In this document: positions 1 to 8,764 of the stretch, piece after piece
How the letters are laid out: the number at the start of each line of letters is the position of its first letter
Position numbering within the stretch: the stretch's first letter is position 1
DNA from: Paenibacillus campinasensis
GTDB lineage: Bacteria; Bacillota; Bacilli; Paenibacillales; Paenibacillaceae
Direction: 5' to 3'
Assembly: GCF_002272015.1 (NCBI RefSeq)
Contig: NZ_NPBY01000029.1
Coordinates: 1-64,000 of the forward strand
Length of the DNA: 64,000 bases
Notes under the pieces: model-generated
What the model was told of the DNA's origin: nothing
Seen by the model: only the letters and a program-made list of their open reading frames with translations
Databases searched by the model: none
Translations under genes and position numbers: made by a program

Positions 1-17
1 TTGGAATATTTTGTTGG

Positions 18-54
18 AAAGCTCCCGGTGGACATGTGCCGGGGGCTTTTCTTA
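18..54 (+). terminator. Rho-independent terminator of an upstream gene
   Basis: The arms AAAGCTCCCGG and CCGGGGGCTTTT form a GC-rich hairpin followed by TTTTCTTAT. It lies before the first gene and must end a transcript coming from left of the window. Confidence 0.75.
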
Positions 55-82
55 TATTGGGAAGCAAGGGGAGGGAGCCGAA

Positions 83-784
83 ATGAAGACAAGGCAAATT
101 ATCGCCATGGGCGGAGGCGGATTTTCAATGGAGCCGGACAATCTGCAACTTGACCGGTATGTGCTGGCCCAAGTTCCGAAGGAAACACCGAAGATTTGTT
201 TCATACCGACGGCAAGCGGGGATGCGGACAACTATGTGGAACGGTTTTATGCCGCTTTTCGAACCTTGCCGTGCACGCCGTGTCACCTGTCGTTGTTCCA
301 GCCGAATTTTGCCGATTTGAGATCCTATGTGCTGGAGCAGGATATTCTGTACGTCGGGGGCGGGAATACCCGGAATATGCTCGTGTTATGGAAAGAGTGG
401 GGGCTGGACCGGATCCTCGAGGAAGCCTATGAGCAGGGGATCGTGTTATGCGGGCTCAGCGCCGGTTCGATCTGCTGGTTTGAGGAAGGCGTTACGGACC
501 CGCTAAATGCCCCGCTTTATAAACTGCAAGGACTCGGTTTACTCAAGGGCAGCCACTGCCCCCATTATGACGGTGAGAACAAGCGCAGGCCGGCTTATCA
601 TGACATGATCCTTCGAGGAGACATTCAAGCGGGCTATGCCGCAGATGATGGAGCCGCACTGCACTTCAAGGAGGGACGGCTGCACGGCGTCGTCGGTTCC
701 AGAATGAACGCAAAGGCTTATGTGGTGGAAAGGGACGGGGAGGCCGTCATCGAGCGGACACTGCAAACAACGTGGCTTGGCTGA
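83..784 (+). CDS. Peptidase E-like protein (peptidase family S51)
   Basis: This 233-residue protein resembles cytoplasmic dipeptidase E, a serine peptidase that cleaves Asp-X dipeptides. The nucleophile elbow is visible as GLSAGS with the likely catalytic Ser near residue 126, and a YVGGGNT motif near residues 90-96 fits the family. The reading frame extends upstream to position 11, but that part overlaps a terminator. The ATG at 83 follows the GGGGAGGG ribosome binding site at 68-75 and gives the normal family length. The gene stands alone ahead of a tRNA cluster. The substrate is inferred from the family only. Confidence 0.85.
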   Translation: MKTRQIIAMGGGGFSMEPDNLQLDRYVLAQVPKETPKICFIPTASGDADNYVERFYAAFRTLPCTPCHLSLFQPNFADLRSYVLEQDILYVGGGNTRNMLVLWKEWGLDRILEEAYEQGIVLCGLSAGSICWFEEGVTDPLNAPLYKLQGLGLLKGSHCPHYDGENKRRPAYHDMILRGDIQAGYAADDGAALHFKEGRLHGVVGSRMNAKAYVVERDGEAVIERTLQTTWLG

Positions 785-834
785 CATGTCCGAAAGATTA
801 CAGAAAAAAATCTCGAAAAAATGAGGAAAAGGGC

Positions 835-864
835 TTGCCATCATTTTTGAATTTATGCTATACT
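835..864 (+). promoter_or_regulatory. Promoter of the tRNA-Glu gene
   Basis: A TTGCCA -35 element at 835-840 is separated by 18 bases from TATACT at 859-864. TGC directly before the -10 makes an extended -10 element. The tRNA begins 35 bases downstream. Confidence 0.7.
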
Positions 865-898
865 CATTCTTGTCGTCACGGACGGCACTGATAAATAT

Positions 899-970
899 GG
901 CCCGTTGGTCAAGGGGTTAAGACACCTCCCTTTCACGGAGGTAACAGGGGTTCGAATCCCCTACGGGTCA
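899..970 (+). tRNA. tRNA-Glu (anticodon TTC)
   Basis: A 72-nt cloverleaf can be folded. The acceptor arms GGCCCGT and ACGGGTC pair, the anticodon loop CTTTCAC carries TTC, and the T arm contains GGTTCGAATCC. CCA is not encoded. Confidence 0.95.
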
Positions 971-1078
971 TACTTTCACTACAAGCTTCGGGGATGAGAA
1001 CCCCATAGGTTCGTCGGAGCATAAGCAGCAATTTGTATTCTCGAACCATCTACATGGCAGCTCCATGATGATCATCGA

Positions 1079-1154
1079 GAGCCATTAGCTCAGTTGGTAG
1101 AGCACCTGACTTTTAATCAGGGTGTCGAAGGTTCGAGTCCTTCATGGCTCACCA
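1079..1154 (+). tRNA. tRNA-Lys (anticodon TTT)
   Basis: The acceptor arms GAGCCAT and ATGGCTC pair, the anticodon loop ACTTTTAAT carries TTT, and the T arm has GGTTCGAGTCC. The 3' CCA is encoded at 1152-1154, unlike in the flanking tRNA genes. Confidence 0.95.
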
Positions 1155-1180
1155 GTTTTTTTAGAAGTACTCAACAATAT

Positions 1181-1263
1181 GCGGTAGTGGTGGAATGGCA
1201 GACACGCTATCTTGAGGGGGTAGTGGGTGTATACCCGTGGAGGTTCGAGTCCTCTCTACCGCA
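1181..1263 (+). tRNA. tRNA-Leu (anticodon GAG), copy 1
   Basis: An 83-nt tRNA with a long variable arm, typical of the leucine class. The acceptor GCGGTAG pairs with CTACCGC and the anticodon loop TTGAGGG carries GAG. A near-identical copy lies at 10064-10146 and differs at three bases, all in the variable arm. Confidence 0.95.
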
Positions 1264-1281
1264 TTCATACGGAAACGGAAT

Positions 1282-1310
1282 AAGTCCTGCATTGATGCAG
1301 GGCTTTTTTT
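1282..1310 (+). terminator. Terminator of the tRNA cluster
   Basis: AAGTCCTGCAT pairs with ATGCAGGGCTT around a short loop and runs into seven or more T residues. Confidence 0.85.
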
Positions 1311-1402
1311 CATGCTTGGGATTGGCCATGTCTGTTTCATCTTCGACGAAGCGGTTAATATGATACCGTGGACGTCCAAATACCTACAAGGAGTGATTCA
1401 GA

Positions 1403-1732
1403 ATGGCTGGAAACAACAATGGAAAGATGAGCCGGGAAGAAGCAGGCCGTTTAGGTGGAGAAGCAACAGCAAACAATCACGACAAAGCATTTTATCAGGA
1501 AATTGGACGCAAAGGTGGCGAAGCTACCTCCGATTCGCATGATAAGGAGTTCTATCAGGAGATCGGTAAGAAAGGCGGCGAAGCGACCTCTCGCTCTCAT
1601 GACCGCGAGTTCTATCAGGAGATTGGGCAGAAGGGCGGCGAAGCCCGCGACAACTCCGATAACGGCAAGATGAGCCGCGAGGAAGCGGGCCGCAAAGGCG
1701 GTCAGGCAAGCTCTCGTCAGCGCCGTAATTAA
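1403..1732 (+). CDS. KGG-repeat stress protein (GsiB/YciG-like)
   Basis: A 109-residue, very hydrophilic protein built from five repeats centred on GG-E/Q-A. Three middle repeats share the pattern HDKEFYQEIGKKGGEAT, with flanking copies of GKMSREEAGRKGG at both ends. This is the KGG motif of GsiB-like general stress and desiccation proteins, which are thought to be disordered and hydration-linked. The ATG follows AAGGAGTGATTCAGA. A GTTTCA-N13-GGTTAA sequence at 1334-1358 resembles a sigma-B promoter only loosely, so stress control is an inference. Its own terminator follows at 1821. Confidence 0.9.
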   Translation: MAGNNNGKMSREEAGRLGGEATANNHDKAFYQEIGRKGGEATSDSHDKEFYQEIGKKGGEATSRSHDREFYQEIGQKGGEARDNSDNGKMSREEAGRKGGQASSRQRRN

Positions 1733-1820
1733 CGAACAGCATAAACAGGCTGGAAGAGGAGTCAAGGCCGCGAGCAGATGCTCGCATACCAAGGACCCGC
1801 CTTCCATCCTAACCGAAGCG

Positions 1821-1859
1821 CAGTCACGGTTCCGATATGGAGCTGTGGCTGTTTTTTTT
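1821..1859 (+). terminator. Terminator after the KGG protein gene
   Basis: CAGTCACGG pairs with CTGTGGCTG, including two G-T pairs, and is followed by eight T residues. Confidence 0.75.
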
Positions 1860-1925
1860 GTGATGGACGGATGGGGGAAGCGGTCCGCTGCACTGGACTT
1901 TTTCACAACGGTATGATAATTATAT

Positions 1926-1944
1926 GATAATGATAACCATTCTC
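1926..1944. promoter_or_regulatory. Fur box upstream of the siderophore regulator
   Basis: GATAATGATAACCATTCTC matches the classical 19-bp Fur consensus GATAATGATAATCATTATC at 17 of 19 positions. It lies 25 bases before the regulator's start codon, where bound Fur would block transcription under iron-replete conditions. Confidence 0.8.
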
Positions 1945-1969
1945 ATTTAAAGAAACGAGGTTTCACATA

Positions 1970-3634
1970 ATGTCTAACCGATCTTTGCATCATCCTGTGC
2001 TGCAGGAACTGGGGAGCGATAGCGGGCTAATGGCCCGGCTGCGGCATATGGAGATATATAACGGGCGCTGTCTTCAACTGGATCAGCAGCTTACGGTTCA
2101 TCCGGCTCTGGTGCTTCTTCTTGGAGGAGAAGCAAGCCTGCTGCAGGCCGAGCAGACGACTCGCATGGTGAAAGGATGTGTATACGGTTGTCCGGCGGGC
2201 TCTACTTTCGGCGTACAGGGTGACGGCCAGCTGGCGGAGCACGAGCGGGAACAGACCGTGGTGGCCATTCTGCATTTTGGATTGTTCGTCAGCCTTCCGG
2301 GCAGTGACGAGTGGAAGGAGCTGGACGCCGCAGCGGTTCTGCCGGAGAATGGCGTGTTTACATACGGTTCACCCGAGCGTTTGCAGCAAATTTGCCGATC
2401 GGTATACCGGCATGTCCAGGACAAGGACCCGCTCCGGAAATGGCGGGGACAGCTCGATTTCCAGAGATTGCTGTATACCTTGATAGCCGAGAGCAGCCCG
2501 GATACGAGGCATGACAAGCGGCAGGCGCTGGAGCGTGTGAAGGAATATATGAATGAACATTACGATCAGGATTTGTCGATGGATCAGCTGGCCGAGCTGG
2601 CGGATCTCAGTCCGAAATATTTTGTCGAGGTGTTCAAGAAGACCTATGGATACAGTGCGATGGATTACCTGGGGCAGGTGCGGATGAAGAAAGCCAAGCA
2701 ATTGATGCTCGGTTCAGATTCCCTGCTGAAAGAGGTGGCGCATTCGGTCGGATATAAGGACGAATTTTATTTCAGCCGCAAATTCAAGAAGGCTTTTGGT
2801 TTATCTCCGTCCGAATATATGAGGACGCATAAGAACAAGGTTGCCATGTACGGCTCGACCACGCTGCTAGGGTATGCAATGCCGCTGCAGTGGACTCCCT
2901 ATGCCGCCCCGCTTCATCCGAAATGGTCGCAGCACTACTATAATGTCCTTGGCCCAGACATCCCTGTGCATCTGGATGCTTATCGGCAGAACCATAACAG
3001 AACAGCGAATCTGGAGAAGCTGGCCGCCGCGCGCCCGGAGCTTATTATATGCGCATCCGGCGTTGAGGCGTGGGAGAAGGAGGAGCTGCGCCGGATCGCG
3101 CCGCTGTATGAAATGCCGGGGCAGGAGACATGCTGGCGCCGCTGTCTGCTTGACTTGGCGGAGGTGCTGAACCGAAAGGCCGAGGCGGTGAGCTGGCTGG
3201 CAGCTTACGAACGTACAATATCCGGCTGGCTGGAGCAGCTCCCGTCACACACTAGGCGCAAGCGGCGAATTCTCACGGCGCGGCTTCACCGTCATGAGCT
3301 GGCAGCATACAGTCATCCGGGAATCCGGGAAGTGCTGTATGAATATTTAGAGTTCGAGCCGGTTGTAGTGCCTGAGGAGGCTAATAACAGCCTGAGCATC
3401 CGCCAGATTGAAGAGAGCTGTCCGGGCCATCTGCTCCTGCTGGTCCGGCAGGATTCCGAGACGCTGGCCTATTGGCGTCAGCTTGAGTCGTCACCGGAAT
3501 GGATGGCGCTGGACACAGTCCGAAGCGGCACGTTCCGCCAGCTCTCGTCTTATCCGTGGCGTGAGTATTCCCCGATCGCGATGGAGCAGATGGCGGAGGA
3601 AGCACTGCGCATGTTTTCCGGAAAATATCCATGA
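1970..3634 (+). CDS. btr: AraC-family activator with siderophore-binding domain (Btr-like)
   Basis: A 554-residue protein in three parts: an N-terminal region (about 1-165), an AraC-type double helix-turn-helix (about 187-287, including DQLAELADLSPKYFVEVFKK and a FYFSRKFKKAFGLSPSEY end), and a periplasmic-binding-protein-like domain (about 290-554). This is the architecture of Bacillus subtilis Btr (YbbB), which senses the intracellular ferric siderophore and activates the feu uptake genes. It sits directly upstream of a matching uptake operon with a Fur box on each side, as in the feu locus. The ligand, bacillibactin or another catecholate, cannot be read from the sequence. Confidence 0.88.
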   Translation: MSNRSLHHPVLQELGSDSGLMARLRHMEIYNGRCLQLDQQLTVHPALVLLLGGEASLLQAEQTTRMVKGCVYGCPAGSTFGVQGDGQLAEHEREQTVVAILHFGLFVSLPGSDEWKELDAAAVLPENGVFTYGSPERLQQICRSVYRHVQDKDPLRKWRGQLDFQRLLYTLIAESSPDTRHDKRQALERVKEYMNEHYDQDLSMDQLAELADLSPKYFVEVFKKTYGYSAMDYLGQVRMKKAKQLMLGSDSLLKEVAHSVGYKDEFYFSRKFKKAFGLSPSEYMRTHKNKVAMYGSTTLLGYAMPLQWTPYAAPLHPKWSQHYYNVLGPDIPVHLDAYRQNHNRTANLEKLAAARPELIICASGVEAWEKEELRRIAPLYEMPGQETCWRRCLLDLAEVLNRKAEAVSWLAAYERTISGWLEQLPSHTRRKRRILTARLHRHELAAYSHPGIREVLYEYLEFEPVVVPEEANNSLSIRQIEESCPGHLLLLVRQDSETLAYWRQLESSPEWMALDTVRSGTFRQLSSYPWREYSPIAMEQMAEEALRMFSGKYP

Positions 3635-3686
3635 CAGAACCGGAGATTGTCCATGGTGAAGGAGCGGACTTTCGCTTACTATGATC

Positions 3687-3705
3687 AATAATGATAATCA
3701 TTATC
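3687..3705. promoter_or_regulatory. Fur box of the siderophore uptake operon
   Basis: AATAATGATAATCATTATC matches the 19-bp Fur consensus at 18 positions. A second, partial Fur-like half-palindrome (TGATAATCATATTATGA) follows at about 3717-3733, so two Fur dimers may bind ahead of the binding-protein gene. Confidence 0.88.
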
Positions 3706-3755
3706 AATTGAGGGGATGATAATCATATTATGATCAGCTACACGGAAGGGGACGC

Positions 3756-4781
3756 TTGAGAGAAATGAAGACCATGAAGTTATTGTCAGGGCTGATGGCC
3801 CTTATGTTGATGCTTACCGCATGCGGAGGCGGCACGGCCGATCCGGGCGCAGCGCCTGCGGCACAGCAGGCCGCCGATAACGCGAACACAGCGGCGGAGC
3901 CGTCGCCGCAGGAGACGGAGTCAGTGCCAGCTGAAGCCGACACGAAGGTGGTCAAATACCTCGACCAGGAATACATTCTGCCAGCGCAAACGGAGCGCAT
4001 TGTCATTACCGGCGCGGTGGAAGCGATGGAGGATGCCATCGTGCTCGATGTCAATCCGGTCGGGGCGATCTCTTTTGCAGGTGAATTCCCGCCATTGTTT
4101 GAGTCGATTACGAAGAATGCCCAGTCGGTGGGCGAGAAGACGGAACCGAATTTTGAGACGATTCTGTCGCTGAAGCCGGACGTCATTTTAGGGTCATCCA
4201 AGTTCAAGCCCGAGGTGGCTGAGCAGCTGAACAAAATCGCGCCGACCATCCCGTATTCTCACATCTCCACGAACTGGGAGAGCAATTTGAGACTGCTTGG
4301 CGAGCTAAGCGGGAAGCAGGAGCTGGCCGAACAGGAAATCGAGAAATACAAAGCGGATCTGGAAGCGGCAAAGTCGCTGATCGGCGACAGCCTCACGGAG
4401 AAGAAGGTGCTGGCGCTGCGGGTTCGCGCGGGCGAGATGTACATCTATCCGGCAGAGGTCTTCTTCAACCCGGTTCTGTATGAGGATCTCGGCATCGCCG
4501 TACCGGATGAGGTAGCTGCGGCGGAGGCGCAGGAATTGATCTCCAAGGAAAGAATGGCGGAGATGAATCCGGATTATCTGTTTGTGCAATTCTCGCCGGA
4601 CGAGAACAGGGAGACGCCGAATGCCTGGGAAGAGCTGCAGAATGATCCGATTCTGAAAAATCTGAACGCGTTCAAGAACGGCACCGTCTTTGTGAACGTC
4701 GTAGATCCGCTGGCCCAGGGCGGGACGGCCTACAGCAAAATCGCGTTTTTGAAAGCCGCTGTTGAAAGCCTGACACAGTAA
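3756..4781 (+). CDS. feuA: Ferric-siderophore ABC transporter binding lipoprotein
   Basis: A 341-residue lipoprotein. The signal peptide ends in the lipobox LTAC, placing the lipidated Cys at residue 23, followed by a low-complexity Ala/Pro/Glu linker. The rest is a FecB/FeuA-type binding domain, with PNFETILSLKPDVILGSSKF as its helix-strand hallmark. It captures ferric siderophore outside the membrane and hands it to the two permeases downstream. The start is taken as TTG 3756 because GGAAGGGG sits 5-6 bases upstream; ATG 3765 is the alternative. Expression should be repressed by Fur and activated by the Btr-like protein. Confidence 0.9.
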   Translation: MREMKTMKLLSGLMALMLMLTACGGGTADPGAAPAAQQAADNANTAAEPSPQETESVPAEADTKVVKYLDQEYILPAQTERIVITGAVEAMEDAIVLDVNPVGAISFAGEFPPLFESITKNAQSVGEKTEPNFETILSLKPDVILGSSKFKPEVAEQLNKIAPTIPYSHISTNWESNLRLLGELSGKQELAEQEIEKYKADLEAAKSLIGDSLTEKKVLALRVRAGEMYIYPAEVFFNPVLYEDLGIAVPDEVAAAEAQELISKERMAEMNPDYLFVQFSPDENRETPNAWEELQNDPILKNLNAFKNGTVFVNVVDPLAQGGTAYSKIAFLKAAVESLTQ

Positions 4782-4876
4782 AGGTCGAGCATAGGTTTTA
4801 TTACGATATATACGAGATATACGAGTAACAGGGATTCCTACAAAGTCCTGATTCCAGTAAATAAGGCGTGTTGTTC

Positions 4877-5884
4877 ATGGGGCTTAGAAAGAGGCTGCCG
4901 GCCGTCATTCTGTTGGCGGCCCCGGCGCTTGTCATATTGCTGATTGCGGCTTCCATCCTGTATGGAGCCAAAAATATTACGATGGATACCGTATGGGACT
5001 CCATCTTTGCTTTTGATCCGGAAGAAATTGACCACCAGATTATCATAAGCTCACGGCTGCCAAGAGTGGTCGGAGCCATGCTCATCGGCGCATTTCTTGC
5101 CGTTTCGGGCGCTCTGATGCAGGGCATGACACGCAACTATCTCGCTTCGCCTTCCATTATGGGGGTGACCGACGGCTCGGTTTTTGCGGTGACTCTGTTC
5201 ATGATCTTGATCCCGAACGCCGGGTCCGAGATGTATATCATCAGCTCCATGGTCGGTTCCGCCATTGGCGCTGCCATCGTATTCGGCCTGGCCTGGCTCA
5301 TTCCGGGCGGGCTTAGCCCGGTTCGGCTTGCTATACTCGGGACGGTGATCGGGACCTTCCTCAGTGGCGTCGCGGAGGCGCTCGCCGCTTATTTCCAGAT
5401 TTCGCAGAGCATCAGCTTCTGGTACAATGCCCGGCTGCATGCCATGGACCCTTCGCTGATCAAGCTCAGCATTCCGTTTGCGCTGGCTGGCCTTGCCCTG
5501 GCATTGATACTGTCCCGGTCGGTTACGCTGCTCTCGCTGGGGGAGGAAGCTGCGAAAGGGCTTGGGGTCCGGACTTCGTTGATTAAAGGGCTGACGATGC
5601 TGTCGGTTGTCATTTTGACCGGGGTCTCCGTAGCCCTTGCCGGGAAGATTGCCTTTGTCGGGCTCTTCATCCCGCACATTGCCCGGTTCTTGTCAGGCTC
5701 CGATTACCGATGGATCGTGCCGGTATCCGGCGTGCTCGGCGGCTTGTTCCTTGCCTTGTGCGATATTCTTGCCCGCTTTGTCAACGCTCCCTTCGAAACG
5801 CCTGTCGGTGTTATCACTGCGTTGATCGGTGTTCCGTTCTTCCTTTATCTGATCAAGACGAGGGGAGGGGCTCAGCGTGCTTAA
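4877..5884 (+). CDS. feuB: Ferric-siderophore ABC transporter permease 1 (FecCD family)
   Basis: About 335 residues of polytopic membrane protein with the FecCD signature RLPRVVGAMLIGAFLAVSGA followed by QGMTRNYLASPSIMGVTDGS, and a GKIAFVGLFIPHIARF motif near the C-terminus that forms the ATPase contact. GTG 4868 and TTG 4871 are in-frame alternative starts, but AAGG at 4863-4866 is better spaced for ATG 4877. An 86-bp gap separates it from the binding-protein gene, with no terminator seen. It pairs with the next gene to form the channel. Confidence 0.9.
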   Translation: MGLRKRLPAVILLAAPALVILLIAASILYGAKNITMDTVWDSIFAFDPEEIDHQIIISSRLPRVVGAMLIGAFLAVSGALMQGMTRNYLASPSIMGVTDGSVFAVTLFMILIPNAGSEMYIISSMVGSAIGAAIVFGLAWLIPGGLSPVRLAILGTVIGTFLSGVAEALAAYFQISQSISFWYNARLHAMDPSLIKLSIPFALAGLALALILSRSVTLLSLGEEAAKGLGVRTSLIKGLTMLSVVILTGVSVALAGKIAFVGLFIPHIARFLSGSDYRWIVPVSGVLGGLFLALCDILARFVNAPFETPVGVITALIGVPFFLYLIKTRGGAQRA

Positions 5885-6896
5885 TAGCTCGATGCGTTTT
5901 CGGGTTGTCCTTGCCGGAGGGCTTGTCATCGTGCTAGCAGCGATCTATTTCAGCCTGACCAATGGCACCTTTGACATGACCATCCGCGACGTGTTCCGAA
6001 CGCTGCTTCGGCTTGAAGCGGATCCTGATTATGATCTTGTCGTGTTTCAATTTCGCCTGCCGAGGATCGTGCTGGGGGCGCTGGTCGGTTATGCGCTCGG
6101 CATCGCTGGCGCTGTCATACAGGGCGTGACCCGCAACGGGCTCGCCGATCCGGGCATACTTGGCATCAATGCAGGTGCGGGCATGGCGGTGGTGCTGTTC
6201 ATGTTCCTGTTCCAGGCTCAGCTTACGATGACCGGCTGGCTTGGCGTCATGATGATGCCGCTATTCGGCATCACAGGAGGAATGCTTGCTACGGCGGCGA
6301 TCCTGATACTCGCCAGGGAGGGAGGCAAGCTGGACCCGCAGCGGCTCATTCTGGTAGGGATTGCGATTGCGTCCGGGTTTGGAGCGGTGACGATGTATTT
6401 TTCGCTGAAGATGAACCCGAGAGATTACGAAATGGCCGTTTCCTGGCTGGCGGGCAGCCTGCACAGCGCCAATTGGAAGTTTGTGGTGACGATGCTGCCT
6501 TGGCTTGTCTTGTTGCCTCCGCTCATCTGGCTGCGCTCGCGAGTGCTTGATCTGTTCCAGCTCAGCGAGGACAGCGTAAAAAGCGTCGGCGTTGCCGCCG
6601 AGCGCGAGAAGAAGCTGCTGCTGTTGGGCAGCATCGGTCTGGTCAGCGCCAGTGTGGCGGTATCCGGCAGCATCGGCTTTGTGGGGCTGATTGCCCCCCA
6701 TATGGCTAAACAGCTGGTGGGCTTCAAGCATCGGCATATGATTCCCATCAGCGGCATCGCCGGCATGGCGATTGTACTGACTGGGGATTTTATCGGCCGA
6801 ACGATCTTTGCGCCTGCGGAGCTGGCAGCGGGGATCGTCATATCGGTGATCGGGGTGCCATATTTCGTTTATCTGCTGTTTCGCATGAGAAAATAA
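5877..6896 (+). CDS. feuC: Ferric-siderophore ABC transporter permease 2 (FecCD family)
   Basis: A 339-residue FecCD permease with the signature RLPRIVLGALVGYALGIAGA and a SGSIGFVGLIAPHMAKQL coupling motif. It starts at GTG 5877 and overlaps the preceding gene by 8 bases, after the binding site GAGGGGAGGGG, which indicates translational coupling. No ATPase gene accompanies the pair in this window. In B. subtilis Feu the ATPase (YusV) is encoded elsewhere, so a shared ATPase is the likely explanation. Confidence 0.9.
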   Translation: MLNSSMRFRVVLAGGLVIVLAAIYFSLTNGTFDMTIRDVFRTLLRLEADPDYDLVVFQFRLPRIVLGALVGYALGIAGAVIQGVTRNGLADPGILGINAGAGMAVVLFMFLFQAQLTMTGWLGVMMMPLFGITGGMLATAAILILAREGGKLDPQRLILVGIAIASGFGAVTMYFSLKMNPRDYEMAVSWLAGSLHSANWKFVVTMLPWLVLLPPLIWLRSRVLDLFQLSEDSVKSVGVAAEREKKLLLLGSIGLVSASVAVSGSIGFVGLIAPHMAKQLVGFKHRHMIPISGIAGMAIVLTGDFIGRTIFAPAELAAGIVISVIGVPYFVYLLFRMRK

Positions 6897-6933
6897 TATG
6901 ATGGTCGCTACCGTCATTTCGGGGAGAGAACAT

Positions 6934-8640
6934 ATGAATCGTTATCAACAGTTGAAAGTGAGGGGGAGGGAGCTGGTGATTTGTCTCCCCCCATCCTATC
7001 ATCAGTCAGAGCGCCTTTACCCGGTGGCTTATGTACAAGACCAGGGGGAGCCTTTTCAGGATTCCCTGAACTATCTGGAGCACTGTTATGCGTCAGGCAA
7101 GCTGCAGGAAGTGATTCTGGTAGGCATCTGTACCAAGGATCGCAATCGGGAATATACGCCATGGCCGATGGATGCGCTCGTTGCGGGGCGTCCGGCCTTC
7201 GCTGGGGAGGGGCGGGCTTATGTCAATGAAGTGGCAGATGTGATCAAGCCCTGGATTGACAGTACATACCGCTCGCTTAGCGGACCGGAGCACACGGCCA
7301 TCATCGGCGGATCGTTCGGGGGCCTAATCTCGCTTTTTGCGGGCTACTGGCGCCCCGAGATTTTCGGCCGGATCGGCATGCTCTCCGGGTCGCTATGGTA
7401 CGAAGGAGTGCTGGAATATATCAAGGAACAAGGGGCGCTTCCGTCTGGCGTGAGCCTGTTCATGTCGGTCGGGCGAAATGAAGGCATCTATAAACTAAAT
7501 GCTCAGCGCAGCATGTTTCCGAATCATCTTGAGGCATATCGCCACTGGGTGGAAAGCGGAACGAATGAACATCAGCTGTGCCTGATCGTTGATCCGGACG
7601 GCACCCATGATCCGATCTTCATGTACCGCAAATTTACGGACGCCCTGCAGTGGCTGTTCACAGAGGCGGCCGAAGCAGCAGCTTCTCATGCCTTGACTGA
7701 ACCAGCAACGGAGCCGGTAACTGAGCCAGGTGCTGAATCCGCTGCAGCGCGGAAGCTCACAGCGTCCGGCGCCATAGCCCCTGACGGTTCGGCAAGCCCG
7801 GATGCATCTGTTGCTGAATCCGGTTCACCCCGCGCACCGGCAGCTTTCAGCATTCCGGGCACGGTCACTTGGAGTCTGCGCTCGGAGCTTACTGGGCGGG
7901 CATACCGGATCTGCATCGCCGAGCCGATGGGGCCGCCGCCAGAAGGCGGATATCCTGTGCTATATTCGCTGGATGCCAACGCCACCTTCGGCTCGCTGGC
8001 GGAATCGATCCGGATGCAGTCCCGAACCCCTCGCGGAATACCGCCTGCGGTGGTCGTGGGCATCGGATTCGACAGCGATAGCCCGATTGCAAGCGAGGAG
8101 CGCTTCTATAATTACACCGAATATGCGGATAGCCGCGAGCTGCCGGCAAGACCCGGAGGAATGGAATGGCCGGAGACCGGCGGGGTAGCGCATTTTCTGG
8201 AGTTTATTGAGACGCAGCTGAAGCCGAGGATCGAGGAACACTATCCGATAGACCGCAGCAGGCAGTCGCTTTTCGGTCATTCTCTGGGCGGATATTTTGC
8301 CTTGTACACGCTGTTCACCAGGCCCGAGGCTTTCCAGCGGTATGTTGCCGCGAGCCCATCGATATGGTGGAAGCATCATGCGCTGTATACCCACTGGGAG
8401 AATGGAAGCGCACGCCTCCAGGAGATGCAACCGCTCCGGGAGCTACATCTTTATGTTGGCAGAGAAGAGAAGCCGTCCATGGTGACGGATGCCAGAGAAC
8501 TGTACGCTTGCTTGAAACCGCATTATCACCTCTTGAAGACCACATACCGGGAAATTGAAGGGGAGGGGCACGTATCCGTGCTGCCCTCACTGTTCAGCCC
8601 GCTGCTTCGGATCGTTACGGCAGCGCCGGAAACCCCGTAA
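6934..8640 (+). CDS. Tandem siderophore esterase (two fused alpha/beta hydrolase domains)
   Basis: A 568-residue protein with two esterase-D/BesA-like domains joined by a Pro/Ala/Glu-rich linker (about 254-305) with TEPATEPVTEPGAE repeats. Domain 1 (about 1-253) has the nucleophile motif GGSFGG (Ser127) and a GTHD His near 225. Domain 2 (about 306-568) has GHSLGG (Ser450) and EGEGHVS with His near 546. Such enzymes hydrolyse trilactone siderophores to release iron. The position corresponds to ybbA after feuABC, but that gene encodes one domain. ATG 6934 follows GGGGAGAG, so the 12-residue upstream extension is unlikely to be translated. Confidence 0.85.
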   Translation: MNRYQQLKVRGRELVICLPPSYHQSERLYPVAYVQDQGEPFQDSLNYLEHCYASGKLQEVILVGICTKDRNREYTPWPMDALVAGRPAFAGEGRAYVNEVADVIKPWIDSTYRSLSGPEHTAIIGGSFGGLISLFAGYWRPEIFGRIGMLSGSLWYEGVLEYIKEQGALPSGVSLFMSVGRNEGIYKLNAQRSMFPNHLEAYRHWVESGTNEHQLCLIVDPDGTHDPIFMYRKFTDALQWLFTEAAEAAASHALTEPATEPVTEPGAESAAARKLTASGAIAPDGSASPDASVAESGSPRAPAAFSIPGTVTWSLRSELTGRAYRICIAEPMGPPPEGGYPVLYSLDANATFGSLAESIRMQSRTPRGIPPAVVVGIGFDSDSPIASEERFYNYTEYADSRELPARPGGMEWPETGGVAHFLEFIETQLKPRIEEHYPIDRSRQSLFGHSLGGYFALYTLFTRPEAFQRYVAASPSIWWKHHALYTHWENGSARLQEMQPLRELHLYVGREEKPSMVTDARELYACLKPHYHLLKTTYREIEGEGHVSVLPSLFSPLLRIVTAAPETP

Positions 8641-8673
8641 ACCTAATCAGTATGCCTCATCTCATTTCTGTCC

Positions 8674-8729
8674 AAAATAAAAAGCAGCCGCGAATTCTGC
8701 CACAGAGCAGGGTTCGGGCTGCTTATTTT
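8674..8729. terminator. Bidirectional terminator between esterase and PAS gene
   Basis: An AT-flanked stem pairs AAGCAGCC near 8682-8689 with GGCTGCTT near 8717-8724. AAAATAA on the left and TATTTT on the right let it work for both convergent genes. Confidence 0.7.
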
Positions 8730-8764
8730 GTATGTCAGAAACGCGATCTGTCTGTTAGATGACG

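Noticed and set aside
1451-1906. 151-codon minus-strand frame over the KGG gene
   Set aside because: It is the antisense shadow of a repetitive coding sequence, has no ribosome binding site and crosses the terminator at 1821.
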